DNA from: Clostridiales bacterium UBA4696
Lineage (GTDB): Bacteria; Bacillota; Clostridia; Oscillospirales; Oscillospiraceae
Assembly: GCA_002404795.1 (NCBI GenBank)
Contig: DHKK01000072.1
Location: forward strand, 23,221 to 45,369
Direction of reading: 5' to 3'
DNA: 22,149 bases
This document shows positions 1-7,629 of this stretch, in pieces (the stretch's first letter is position 1; each line of letters opens with the position of its first letter). The notes below the pieces were generated by a model. The model saw only the letters and a list, made by a program, of their open reading frames with translations, had not been told where the DNA came from and did no database searches. The position numbers and the translations under genes are program-made.

Positions 1-51
1 TGACGGAAAATCTCTCGCCATCCACAACCGCTGATTGAATCAGAGCTTCCC

Positions 52-80
52 TTGACGAATCGGGTCAAAGAGAATACAAT
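52..80 (+). promoter_or_regulatory. Sigma-A promoter of the iorA operon
   Basis: A -35 box TTGACG (52-57) and a -10 box TACAAT (75-80) are separated by exactly 17 bp. Transcription should begin near 87. The short leader carries a 6-bp hairpin (95-100 with 104-109, loop TTT) just before the ribosome site GGAGGG (114-119) of iorA. No T-box or riboswitch-like structure is apparent. Bases 1-51 hold no gene that I can recognise. Confidence 0.75.
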
Positions 81-126
81 AAAAAGAAATTTTACGCGGC
101 TTTGCCGCGAACAGGAGGGATCCCCT

Positions 127-1860
127 ATGAAAACCCTGATGCTCGGCAACGAAGCCGCTGCCCGCGGTCTGTTCGAGGCCGGATGCAGCTTCGTCTCCAG
201 CTATCCCGGCACGCCCAGCACAGAGATCACCGAGTGCGCGGCAAAATACCCCGAGATCTACGCCGAATGGGCGCCCAACGAGAAGGTCGCCATGGAAGCG
301 GCCTTCGGCGCGAGCCTGTCCGGCCGCCGCAGCTTCTGCGGCATGAAGCATGTCGGCCTGAACGTCGCGGCCGATTCCCTGTTCACGCTGTCCTACACCG
401 GCGTGCGCGGCGGCATGGTCATCGGCGTGGCAGACGACGCGGGCATGCACTCGTCTCAGAACGAGCAGGATTCCCGCCACTACGCCATCGCCGCAAAGCT
501 GCCGATGCTCGAGCCGTCCGACGCCGCGGAGTCACTGGCCTTCGCAAAGCTTGGATATGAGCTCTCCGAGAAATTCGATACGCCTGTCCTGCTCAAGATG
601 TGCACGCGCGTCGCGCACGCGCAGAGCGTTGTCGAGACTTCCGAACGGCAGGAACGCGCACCCATCCCCTATGAAAAGGATATCGCCAAGTTCGTCATGA
701 TGCCCGCCTGCGCCAAGGCGCGGCACCCTATCGTCGAGCAGCGGACGCTCGCGCTGCAGGCCTGGGCGGAGACCGCGGATGTGAACCGCGTGGAGGACGG
801 CGCCGATCACGCCATCGGCCTGATCTCGTCTTCGACCAGCTATCAGTATGTCAAGGAGGTATGCGGCGATCAGTACCCCGTGCTGAAGCTCGGTATGATC
901 CATCCCCTGCCGGTCGAAAAGATCCGCGCATTCGCAAAGAGCGTGGAGAAGGTCATCGTCGTGGAGGAGCTGGACGGCATCATCGAGGCACACTGCCGTT
1001 CCATCGGCGTCACGAACGTCACCGGCAAGGAGCTGTTCGGCTGCATCGGCGAATTCAGCCAGAACTACATTGCCGAAAAACTCGGCATGGCCGTCCATAC
1101 CGGCCATAAGTTGGACGAGACCGTCCCGGCCCGGCCGCCGGTCATGTGCGCGGGCTGCCCGCACAGAGGGCTTTTCTATACGCTCAAGAAGAACAAGCTG
1201 ACCGTCCTCGGCGATATCGGCTGCTATACGCTCGGCGCGGCAGCGCCGCTCGCCGCGATCGACTCGACCATCTGCATGGGCGCGTCCGTCTCCGGCCTGC
1301 ACGGCTTCAACAAGGCCTCCGGCGAGGAAAATGCCGATCATACCGTTGCCGTCATCGGTGATTCGACGTTCATGCATTCCGGCGTCACGGGCCTCATCAA
1401 CATTGCCTACAACGAGTCGACCTCGACCGTCATCATCCTTGATAACTCCATCACCGGCATGACCGGCCATCAGCAGAACCCGACCACGGGCTTCAACCTC
1501 AAGGGCGATCCCTGCACGAAGATCGATCTGGAGGCGCTGTGTCACGCGGTCGGCATCCGCCGCGTGCAGGTCGTCGACCCCTATGATCTTGCCGCCTGCG
1601 ACAAGGCGATCAAGGAGGAGCTTGCGGCGAACGAGCCGTCGGTCATCATCTCCCGCCGCCCGTGCGCGCTGCTCAAATATGTGAAGCACCCCGGCCCCAT
1701 CGAGGCCAGACCTGACAAGTGCGTGGGCTGCAAGGCCTGCATGAAGCTCGGCTGTCCCGCCATCAGCGTGATGGGCGGCAAGGTGCAGATCGACAACACT
1801 CTCTGCACAGGCTGCGGCCTGTGCCGTCAGCTGTGCCGCAAGGGCGCACTGGGCGAATAA
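127..1860 (+). CDS. iorA: Indolepyruvate ferredoxin oxidoreductase, alpha subunit
   Basis: This 577-residue protein is the thiamine-diphosphate subunit of an arylpyruvate:ferredoxin oxidoreductase, which converts indolepyruvate, phenylpyruvate or hydroxyphenylpyruvate plus CoA to the aryl-acetyl-CoA, CO2 and reduced ferredoxin in the cytoplasm. The N-terminal pyrimidine-binding part shows SSYPGTPSTEI near residues 24-34 and NEKVAMEAAFGAS. The TPP/Mg site is GDSTF at 411-415 with DNS at 439-441. The C-terminus carries two [4Fe-4S] ferredoxin motifs: Cys532/535/538/543 and Cys560/563/566/570. The length matches the fused alpha form of the family. The ATG at 127 follows GGAGGG by 7-8 bases; the frame is open further upstream but no ribosome site supports an earlier start. 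The partner subunit gene begins 17 bp downstream. The precise arylpyruvate preferred cannot be read from the sequence. Confidence 0.95.
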   Translation: MKTLMLGNEAAARGLFEAGCSFVSSYPGTPSTEITECAAKYPEIYAEWAPNEKVAMEAAFGASLSGRRSFCGMKHVGLNVAADSLFTLSYTGVRGGMVIGVADDAGMHSSQNEQDSRHYAIAAKLPMLEPSDAAESLAFAKLGYELSEKFDTPVLLKMCTRVAHAQSVVETSERQERAPIPYEKDIAKFVMMPACAKARHPIVEQRTLALQAWAETADVNRVEDGADHAIGLISSSTSYQYVKEVCGDQYPVLKLGMIHPLPVEKIRAFAKSVEKVIVVEELDGIIEAHCRSIGVTNVTGKELFGCIGEFSQNYIAEKLGMAVHTGHKLDETVPARPPVMCAGCPHRGLFYTLKKNKLTVLGDIGCYTLGAAAPLAAIDSTICMGASVSGLHGFNKASGEENADHTVAVIGDSTFMHSGVTGLINIAYNESTSTVIILDNSITGMTGHQQNPTTGFNLKGDPCTKIDLEALCHAVGIRRVQVVDPYDLAACDKAIKEELAANEPSVIISRRPCALLKYVKHPGPIEARPDKCVGCKACMKLGCPAISVMGGKVQIDNTLCTGCGLCRQLCRKGALGE

Positions 1861-1877
1861 GAGAAGGAGGTATCGAC

Positions 1878-2450
1878 ATGGAATCCAGAAATATCATGAT
1901 CGTCGGCGTCGGCGGCCAGGGCACGCTGCTCGCCAGCAAGCTGCTGGGCCGGATCCTGCTCGAAAACGGCTACGACGTCAAGGTCAGCGAGGTCCACGGC
2001 ATGAGCCAGCGCGGCGGCAGCGTCGTGACCTATGTGCGTTACGGCGAGAAGGTCTATTCCCCCATCATCGACAAGGGCGAGGCCGATATCATCATCTCCT
2101 TCGAGCTGCTGGAGGCCGCCCGGTGGGTGGAATACCTCAGGGAGGGCGGGATCCTGCTGACCAACACGCAGCGGATCAACCCCATGCCCGTCATCACCGG
2201 CGCGGCGGAATATCCAAAGTCGCTCGAGCAGAAGCTCGCGGCGCTCCCTATCCGGCTCGACGCCATGGACGCGCTGGGTCTCGCGCTGCAGGCAGGCTCC
2301 GCCAAGGCTGTCAACCTGGTCCTGCTCGGCAGGCTCAGCAAATACTTCCATTTTACGGACGAGCAGTGGCAGGACGCGATCTGTAAGAGTGTCCCGGCAA
2401 AATTCCTCGAACTCAACCAAAAGGCCTTCGCCCTCGGCGCGGAAGCCTGA
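1878..2450 (+). CDS. iorB: Indolepyruvate ferredoxin oxidoreductase, beta subunit
   Basis: This 190-residue protein is the second subunit of the arylpyruvate oxidoreductase and corresponds to the gamma domain of pyruvate:ferredoxin oxidoreductase, thought to bind CoA and complete the active site. It opens with the glycine-rich GVGGQGTLLASKLL (about residues 10-23), followed by EVHGMSQRGGSVVT, the most conserved motif of the family. Its length is typical. The start ATG is preceded by GAAGGAGG with 7 bases of spacing. It sits 17 bp after iorA and 15 bp before the CoA ligase gene, so the three are almost certainly co-transcribed and the two subunits made together. Confidence 0.94.
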   Translation: MESRNIMIVGVGGQGTLLASKLLGRILLENGYDVKVSEVHGMSQRGGSVVTYVRYGEKVYSPIIDKGEADIIISFELLEAARWVEYLREGGILLTNTQRINPMPVITGAAEYPKSLEQKLAALPIRLDAMDALGLALQAGSAKAVNLVLLGRLSKYFHFTDEQWQDAICKSVPAKFLELNQKAFALGAEA

Positions 2451-2465
2451 TCACAAGGAGAACCC

Positions 2466-3764
2466 ATGGAACGGTATTATCAGAAAGAGATCGAATGTGC
2501 GAGCCAGGAGCAGATCAAGGCCTGGCAGGATGAGCGTCTGGTCCGGCAGGTCCGGCACGTCTGGGACAAGGTTCCCTACTACCGCGCGAAGATGGAGGAA
2601 AAGGGCGTCACGCCGGAGGATATCCGCGGCCGCGACGATCTGTACAAGCTCCCGTTTCTGAGCAAGGCAGATCTGCGGGACGCATACCCCTTCGGTCTAC
2701 TGGCAGAGCCGCTGGAAAACTGCATCCGCATCCACTCCACCTCCGGCACGACCGGCAAGCGCGTCGTCGCCTTCTACACCAAGGAGGATATCGACCTCTG
2801 GGACGACTGCTGCGCAAGAGCGCTGGCGGCTGCAGGCGCAGGGCCTGAGGATGTCTGCCAGGTCGCCTACGGCTATGGCCTGTTTACCGGCGGCTTCGGC
2901 CTCAACGGCGGCAGCCAGAAGCTCGGCTGCCTGACGCTCCCCATGTCCTCCGGCAATACCGACCGGCAGCTGCAGTTCATGGAGGATCTCGGCTCGACGA
3001 TCCTCTGCTGCACGCCGTCCTACGCGGCGTATCTGGCGGAATCCATCCACGAGCGCGGGCTGCAGGACAAGATCCATCTGAAGGCCGGTATCTTCGGCGC
3101 GGAGGCCTGGAGCGAGCAGATGCGGCAGGATATCCAGAAGAGCCTCGGCATCAAGGCCTATGATATCTACGGTCTGACCGAGTTGTCCGGCCCGGGCGTC
3201 GCCTATGAGTGCAGCGCACAGACCGGCATGCACATCAACGAGGACCATTTCATCGCCGAGATCATCGACCCCGACACCGGCGAGGTTTTGCCGGAGGGCA
3301 CGCAGGGCGAGCTGGTCTTCACTTCGATCACCAAGCAGGCGTTCCCGCTGCTGCGCTACCGCACGCGCGATATCTGCATCCTGCGCCGCGAGGCCTGCCC
3401 CTGCGGACGGACGCATATCAAGATGTGCAAGCCCATGGGCCGCAGCGACGATATGCTGATCGTCAAGGGCGTCAACGTCTTCCCGTCACAGATCGAGACG
3501 GTCCTGCTCGAGCAGGGCTACACCTCCAACTATCAGATCGTGGTCGACCGCATGAACAATTCCGACACGCTCGACGTGCTCGTCGAGATGACGCCCGACC
3601 ACTTCTCCGACTCTCTGGCCGAGATCACGAAGCGCGAAAAGGATCTGGTCGCCGCACTCAAGGCGATGCTTGGCATCTACGCGCAGGTGCATCTCGTCTC
3701 CCCGAAGTCCATTGCCCGCAGCGAGGGCAAGGCCATCCGCGTGATCGACAAACGCAAGATCTAA
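2466..3764 (+). CDS. paaK: Phenylacetate-CoA ligase family, AMP-forming
   Basis: This 432-residue adenylate-forming enzyme interconverts an aryl acetate (phenylacetate, indoleacetate), ATP and CoA with the aryl-acetyl-CoA, AMP and PPi. The phosphate-binding motif STSGTTGK lies at residues 91-98. A YGLTELSGPG-type adenylate motif and a YRTRDI segment follow, and a C-terminal AMP-binding_C_2-like domain begins near GRSDDMLIVKGVNVFPSQIE. Length and motif order match PaaK. The ATG has an AAGGAG ribosome site 15 bp after iorB. Lying directly downstream of iorAB, it probably handles the CoA ester made by that enzyme. Whether it runs towards CoA ester formation (uptake of aryl acetates and reductive carboxylation) or towards energy recovery is inference; AMP-forming ligases usually favour the former. 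Confidence 0.92.
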   Translation: MERYYQKEIECASQEQIKAWQDERLVRQVRHVWDKVPYYRAKMEEKGVTPEDIRGRDDLYKLPFLSKADLRDAYPFGLLAEPLENCIRIHSTSGTTGKRVVAFYTKEDIDLWDDCCARALAAAGAGPEDVCQVAYGYGLFTGGFGLNGGSQKLGCLTLPMSSGNTDRQLQFMEDLGSTILCCTPSYAAYLAESIHERGLQDKIHLKAGIFGAEAWSEQMRQDIQKSLGIKAYDIYGLTELSGPGVAYECSAQTGMHINEDHFIAEIIDPDTGEVLPEGTQGELVFTSITKQAFPLLRYRTRDICILRREACPCGRTHIKMCKPMGRSDDMLIVKGVNVFPSQIETVLLEQGYTSNYQIVVDRMNNSDTLDVLVEMTPDHFSDSLAEITKREKDLVAALKAMLGIYAQVHLVSPKSIARSEGKAIRVIDKRKI

Positions 3765-3777
3765 GGAGGACGATCGT

Positions 3778-4218
3778 ATGGCAATTCATCAGATTTCCGT
3801 ATTTCTGGAGAACCGTGCCGGTCAGCTGGCGGAGATCACCGCCCTGCTCGCCAAAAACGGCGTGGACCTGCGGGCGATCAACATCGCAGAGACGAGCGAC
3901 TACGGCGTCCTGCGCCTGATCGCCAGCCATGAGCCGGAGGCCTGCCGGGTCCTGCGGGAAAACGGCTTCATCTTCTCCACGAGCGACGTCGTCGCCGTCG
4001 GCGTACCGGATGCACCCGGCGGGCTGAGCACGCTGCTGCAGCTTCTGGCCGAAAACAGCATCGACGTCCATTACATGTATTCGATCTTCGGCCAGCCGAA
4101 CGGCATGGCCTGTATGATCCTCCGGGTCGCAGATCCGGCAGCGGTCTCCTCGCTGCTGGCTGCCAACGGCATCCACCCCGCCGGTGCGGAAACGCTCGGC
4201 ATCATCTCCGCAGAGTAA
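3778..4218 (+). CDS. Tandem ACT-domain protein
   Basis: This 146-residue protein is made of two ACT domains and nothing else. The first is residues 1-70, opening with ISVFLENRAGQLAEIT. The second is about 72-140, opening with VGVPDAPGGLSTLLQLLAEN. ACT domains bind amino acids and regulate enzymes of their metabolism. The gene lies 13 bp after paaK and 22 bp before the aminotransferase, with an AAGGAGG ribosome site. Stand-alone ACT proteins next to iorAB and paaK are a recurring arrangement in Clostridia. The likely job is sensing an aromatic amino acid or arylpyruvate and modulating the ligase or oxidoreductase. No DNA-binding domain is present, so control would be at protein level; ligand and target are not known. 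Confidence 0.88.
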   Translation: MAIHQISVFLENRAGQLAEITALLAKNGVDLRAINIAETSDYGVLRLIASHEPEACRVLRENGFIFSTSDVVAVGVPDAPGGLSTLLQLLAENSIDVHYMYSIFGQPNGMACMILRVADPAAVSSLLAANGIHPAGAETLGIISAE

Positions 4219-4240
4219 CCAGGAAAGGCAGGCAAACACC

Positions 4241-5407
4241 ATGCAGGAAATGAGCAGAAAAAACAAGTTATTCACCGATTCCGTCATCCGGCGCATGACG
4301 CGCGTGGCACTTTCGTGCGGCGCGATCAACCTGGCGCAGGGCTTCCCAGACTTTGACCCTCCCAAGGCTCTGACGGACCGTCTGGCGGAGGTCAGCGCAC
4401 TCGGCCCGCACCAGTACCCCATCACCATGGGCGCACCGAATTTCCGGCAGGCGCTTGCCCGCAAGGCCGGCCGCTTCATGGGCCGCACGCTCGATCCGGA
4501 GACGGATATGGTCGTGACCATCGGCTCGACCGAGGCCATGGTCGATACGATCTTCGCCCTGACGAACCCCGGCGACAAGATCATCATGTTCTCCCCGTAT
4601 TTTGAGAACTACCGCGCGCAGGCCATCATGGCCGACTGTGAGCCGATCTTCGTCCCGCTGGTCCCGCCGGCGTTCAACTTCGATGCAAACGTGCTGGAAG
4701 ACGCGTTCAAGCAGGGTGCAAAGGCCATCCTCATCTGCAACCCGTCGAACCCCTCCGGCAAGGTGTTCACCTATGACGAGCTGAAGCTCATCTCGGAGCT
4801 GTGCATCAAGTATGACGCGTTCGCCATCATGGACGAGGTGTATGAGCACATCGTCTACGAGGGGCACAAGCACATCTACATGAACAGCCTGCCCGGCATG
4901 TGGGAGCGCACGGTCAGCTGCTCGAGCCTTTCCAAGACCTACTCCATCACCGGCTGGCGTCTCGGCTACGCCATCGCGCCGAAGCCCATCATGGACCGCA
5001 TCAAGCAGTACCACGACTTCAATACCGTCGGCGCGCCGTCGCCGTTGATGGAGGCCGCCGTGGTCGGCCTCGACATGCCGGACAGCTACTACAAGGAATT
5101 CGGCGATCACTACGCCCACATGAAGAAGCTGTTCACCGACGGTCTGAAGCAGATCGGCATCCCCTTTACCGATCCGCAGGGTGCATACTTCGTGCTGGCC
5201 GACATCGGCCCGTACCTGCGTAAGGGCGAATCCGACGTGGACTTCTGCCTGGAAATGGCCGAGAAGGTCGGCGTCGCCTGCGTGCCCGGCACGTCGTTCT
5301 TCAACGAGAACGTCAACAACATCGTCCGCGTCCACTTCGCCAAGAAGGACGAAACGCTGTACGAGGCGCTCGACCGCCTGTCCCATCTGAAGGAAAAAAT
5401 GCGCTGA
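4241..5407 (+). CDS. PLP-dependent aminotransferase, class I/II (aromatic or branched substrate likely)
   Basis: This 388-residue fold-type I aminotransferase transfers an amino group between an amino acid and a 2-oxo acid. Visible landmarks are LAQGFPDF (31-38), the CNPSNPSG turn (167-174) with the cofactor-contacting Asn170, MDEVY with Asp198 and Tyr201, and SSLSKTYSITGWRLGYA with the Schiff-base Lys232 and phosphate-binding Arg240. The ATG at 4241 is preceded by AGGAAAGG at 4221; an in-frame ATG 57 bp upstream lies inside the ACT gene and lacks a ribosome site. As the last gene of the ior operon it is the natural source of arylpyruvate from phenylalanine, tyrosine or tryptophan. The family also includes aspartate and kynurenine-type enzymes, so substrate is inferred from context. 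Confidence 0.9.
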   Translation: MQEMSRKNKLFTDSVIRRMTRVALSCGAINLAQGFPDFDPPKALTDRLAEVSALGPHQYPITMGAPNFRQALARKAGRFMGRTLDPETDMVVTIGSTEAMVDTIFALTNPGDKIIMFSPYFENYRAQAIMADCEPIFVPLVPPAFNFDANVLEDAFKQGAKAILICNPSNPSGKVFTYDELKLISELCIKYDAFAIMDEVYEHIVYEGHKHIYMNSLPGMWERTVSCSSLSKTYSITGWRLGYAIAPKPIMDRIKQYHDFNTVGAPSPLMEAAVVGLDMPDSYYKEFGDHYAHMKKLFTDGLKQIGIPFTDPQGAYFVLADIGPYLRKGESDVDFCLEMAEKVGVACVPGTSFFNENVNNIVRVHFAKKDETLYEALDRLSHLKEKMR

Positions 5408-5412
5408 GAAAA

Positions 5413-5450
5413 ACCAGCCTGCCGCCAAGCTGCGGCAGGCTGGTCTGCGT
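5413..5450. terminator. Bidirectional terminator between convergent operons
   Basis: A perfect 13-bp inverted repeat (5413-5425 with 5432-5444, loop CAAGCT) lies 5 bp after the aminotransferase stop. On the - strand the stem ends in a run of five T, and on the + strand in a weaker CTGCGTTT tail. It therefore ends the + strand ior operon and, more convincingly, the - strand operon whose last gene stops at 5462. Confidence 0.85.
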
Positions 5451-5461
5451 TTGCCGGACCG

Positions 5462-5857
5462 TCAGCCGTCGTCTCCGGACGCATCCGGCTGCTGCGGCTG
5501 GGTCCAGTACGGCTTGCCGTCCTGCTCCACGACCTGCAGGACGGAAAAGTCCGAGATGTGGTCAAACGGCTTTTCCGGCTCAAAGGGCAGCAGCGTCTGC
5601 TCCGGCTGCTGATCGGTGCGGACGCGGGTGCTTTCTGACAGCGGGCAGCTGCGGGCGGAGAGCCGGCACTGCAGCCGCAGCTTCTCCCCTTCCGGCTGCG
5701 GCACGCCGAGGTTCACGCGGATGCCGTCCGTCTCGGCAAGCAGGCGGATCGGGTGGTCCCAGTCCCGGGTGCAGGAAGCGTCGATCTTCCAGTACAGGCC
5801 GTCCTTTTCAGCCCGCAGGGTCCCGTCCTGCACGCCCTCGATCGGATACTCATGCAT
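5462..5857 (-). CDS. Hypothetical protein, last gene of the alr-mazF operon
   Basis: This frame gives a 131-residue acidic, soluble-looking protein beginning MHEYPIEGVQDG and ending in a Gln/Pro/Asp-rich tail. I see no signal peptide, membrane segment or recognised domain. The middle (DASCTRDWDHPIRLLAE, VNLGVPQPEG) looks like beta-strand-rich folded protein rather than spurious translation. The ATG at 5857 is placed by GGAGGTG 8 bases upstream; the frame stays open further upstream but only through a hairpin and into mazF. The ribosome site and the T-run of the preceding hairpin are the same bases, so expression may depend on readthrough or on unfolding of that hairpin. Function unknown. Confidence 0.6.
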   Translation of the reverse strand: MHEYPIEGVQDGTLRAEKDGLYWKIDASCTRDWDHPIRLLAETDGIRVNLGVPQPEGEKLRLQCRLSARSCPLSESTRVRTDQQPEQTLLPFEPEKPFDHISDFSVLQVVEQDGKPYWTQPQQPDASGDDG

Positions 5858-5858
5858 A

Positions 5859-5897
5859 AAAAACACCTCCTGCATACCGTATGCAGGAGGTGTTTTT
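5859..5897 (-). terminator. Terminator-like hairpin that contains the next gene's ribosome site
   Basis: A 19-bp perfect inverted repeat (5859-5877 with 5879-5897) with a single central base lies 21 bp after the mazF stop. Read on the - strand it is a GC-containing stem ending in six T, the form of an intrinsic terminator. Its descending arm is also the GGAGGTG ribosome site (5864-5870) of the downstream gene, and its T-run is the spacer to that gene's ATG (5855-5857). Confidence 0.75.
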
Positions 5898-5918
5898 CGT
5901 ATCACAGGCTTTTTTCGC

Positions 5919-6275
5919 TCAGCTGCCCTGCAGCCCGAAGCTGACGGCCAGCGCCGAGTCGACCTGATCCATGACGCTCCGGTCCGCGTGGCCGGTATGC
6001 TCACGCAGGCGGCGCTTGTCAATGGTGCGGATCTGCTCGAGCAGAATGACGGAGTCCTTACTGAGGCCTACGTCGTGGCCGGTCAATGCGATGTGCGTCG
6101 GCAGCCGCGCCTTGCCGGTCTGGCTCGTGATGGCGGCCGCAATGACGGTCGGCGAATGCTTGTTGCCGGTGTCGTTCTGCACGATCAGCACTGGACGGCA
6201 CCCGCCCTGCTCGCTGCCCACGACCGGGCTTAGGTCGGCATAGAAAATGTCGCCTCGTTTCACGTTCGTATCCAT
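5919..6275 (-). CDS. mazF: MazF/PemK-type endoribonuclease (EndoA/NdoA-like)
   Basis: This 118-residue protein is an mRNA-cleaving toxin of the MazF family, acting in the cytoplasm on short sequence-specific sites. It opens VKRGDIFYADLSPVVGSEQGG and carries Arg27 and Thr50, matching in spacing the catalytic Arg25 and Thr48 of Bacillus EndoA, then LLEQIRTIDKRRL near the end. The ATG at 6275 has GGAG about 10 bases upstream; an in-frame GTG at 6284 would add three residues and is a weaker choice. It follows alr, as in Bacillus (alr-ndoAI-ndoA), but the 161 bp between alr and mazF encode no antitoxin with a ribosome site. An antitoxin elsewhere, or a non-toxic role, is possible. Confidence 0.93.
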   Translation of the reverse strand: MDTNVKRGDIFYADLSPVVGSEQGGCRPVLIVQNDTGNKHSPTVIAAAITSQTGKARLPTHIALTGHDVGLSKDSVILLEQIRTIDKRRLREHTGHADRSVMDQVDSALAVSFGLQGS

Positions 6276-6436
6276 TTGCTTCACACTCCGCGGAAAAAGT
6301 ACGTGCGCGTTTCGCGCCGCTGCTTCTATTCTCCCACGCAGAGGTCAAAAATAAACAAAGAACCCTTCGCTTTCTTTTCTGTTCGGATGCTCCCATGCCA
6401 TTCTATGCAGGAAGGGGCGAAAAATGGCGGGTTTTC

Positions 6437-7615
6437 TCAAACAATGTACTGAAGGATCTGCGAGGTCTCCGCGCCGCGGTGGCAGATGCGGGGAATGCGC
6501 TTGCTGATCTGGCACAAAAGCTCATAGTTGATCGTCCCCTGCGCGCGGGCAAGGCGCTCACACGGCAGGAGCGTCCCGTCATCATCGTAGCCGAAGATCG
6601 TGACCACGTCGCCGGGCTTTGCCTCCGGCACATCCGAAACGTCGATCATGCACATATCCATGCAGATCCGCCCGATGACCGGCACCTGCTTCCCCTGCAG
6701 ATAAAAGCTCGCCTTGCCGGTGAGCAGGCGGCTCAGGCCGTCGGCGTAGCCGATGGGCAGCACCGCCACACGCGTCTCCTCCTTCGTCCGATAGAGCCGG
6801 CCGTAGCTGATATCCGTCCCGGCCGGGACGGTGCGGACCTGCGCGATCATGGAATGCAGCGACATCATCGGCCGCAGGCTGAGCGCGCCCTCGAGCTCGT
6901 CAGACGGGGCGTTGCCGTAGGTGATGATGCCCGGCCGCACCATATCGAGCGCGAACTCCGGATACAGGATCGTCGCGCCGGAGTTGCAGCAGTGGCGGAT
7001 CTCCGGCCGGATGCCGACGCCCGCCATGGCCGAAAGCATGTCCATGAAGCGTTTGTACTGCAGCTTTGTGAACGAGACGTCCGCCTCCGCGCGGCTGTCG
7101 GCGACGCAGAAGTGCATGAACACACCCTCAATGTGCAGGTGCGGCAGCTGCGCGACCTGCCGCAGCTCATCCAGCGTCCGCTCATCGTCGTAGGCGAAAA
7201 AGCCGATGCGGGTCATGCCAGTGTCGAGCTTCAGGTGCACGTTCAGGATGTAATTGGTCCCGGCCAGCGCCTCGTTGAGCTCTCTGGCGTATTCGAGCGA
7301 GTGGACCTCCTGCGTGATGTCGAGGAAGATCATATTGGCCGCGTACTCCGCAGGGGTGTAGCCCAGGATCAGGATCGGCAGCCGGACCTCGCCGCGGCGG
7401 ATCTGCACCGCCTCTTCCAGATTGGAAACGGCCAGATATTCCGCGCCGAGATCCGCCAGCGCCCGGCTGACCGGCACCGCGCCGTGGCCGTAGGCGTCCG
7501 CCTTCATCACGCCGAGGAATTTGGTGCCCTGCGGCAGATGAGCGCGGATGGAGCGGTAGTTGTATTCCAGATGATCGAGCGAAATATCCGCCCAGGTTCG
7601 TTTGAGTGTCTTCAT
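6437..7615 (-). CDS. alr: Alanine racemase
   Basis: This 392-residue PLP enzyme interconverts L- and D-alanine to supply D-alanine for peptidoglycan. The cofactor lysine is Lys38 in VMKADAYGHGA. The second catalytic residue is Tyr271 in ISYGRLY, followed by VAVLPIGYADG and GRICMDM of the C-terminal beta domain. Length is as expected for the family. The ATG at 7615 follows AGAAGGA at suitable spacing. The lipoprotein gene ends 14 bp upstream, and mazF lies downstream. The order NAD(P)HX dehydratase, lipoprotein, alr, mazF mirrors the alr neighbourhood of many Firmicutes. Most of the sequence could also be translated from the opposite strand, but only this strand gives recognisable motifs. Confidence 0.97.
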   Translation of the reverse strand: MKTLKRTWADISLDHLEYNYRSIRAHLPQGTKFLGVMKADAYGHGAVPVSRALADLGAEYLAVSNLEEAVQIRRGEVRLPILILGYTPAEYAANMIFLDITQEVHSLEYARELNEALAGTNYILNVHLKLDTGMTRIGFFAYDDERTLDELRQVAQLPHLHIEGVFMHFCVADSRAEADVSFTKLQYKRFMDMLSAMAGVGIRPEIRHCCNSGATILYPEFALDMVRPGIITYGNAPSDELEGALSLRPMMSLHSMIAQVRTVPAGTDISYGRLYRTKEETRVAVLPIGYADGLSRLLTGKASFYLQGKQVPVIGRICMDMCMIDVSDVPEAKPGDVVTIFGYDDDGTLLPCERLARAQGTINYELLCQISKRIPRICHRGAETSQILQYIV

Positions 7616-7629
7616 GCAGGTTTCCTTCT

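Noticed and set aside
93..126. Leader hairpin before iorA as a riboswitch or attenuator
   Set aside because: A 6-bp stem with a three-base loop and no T-run or conserved riboswitch core; too little to support a regulatory RNA.
6058..6396. A short - strand frame before and into mazF, considered as a possible antitoxin
   Set aside because: No ribosome site precedes its ATG, most of it lies inside mazF in another frame, and it has no ribbon-helix-helix or AbrB-like pattern.
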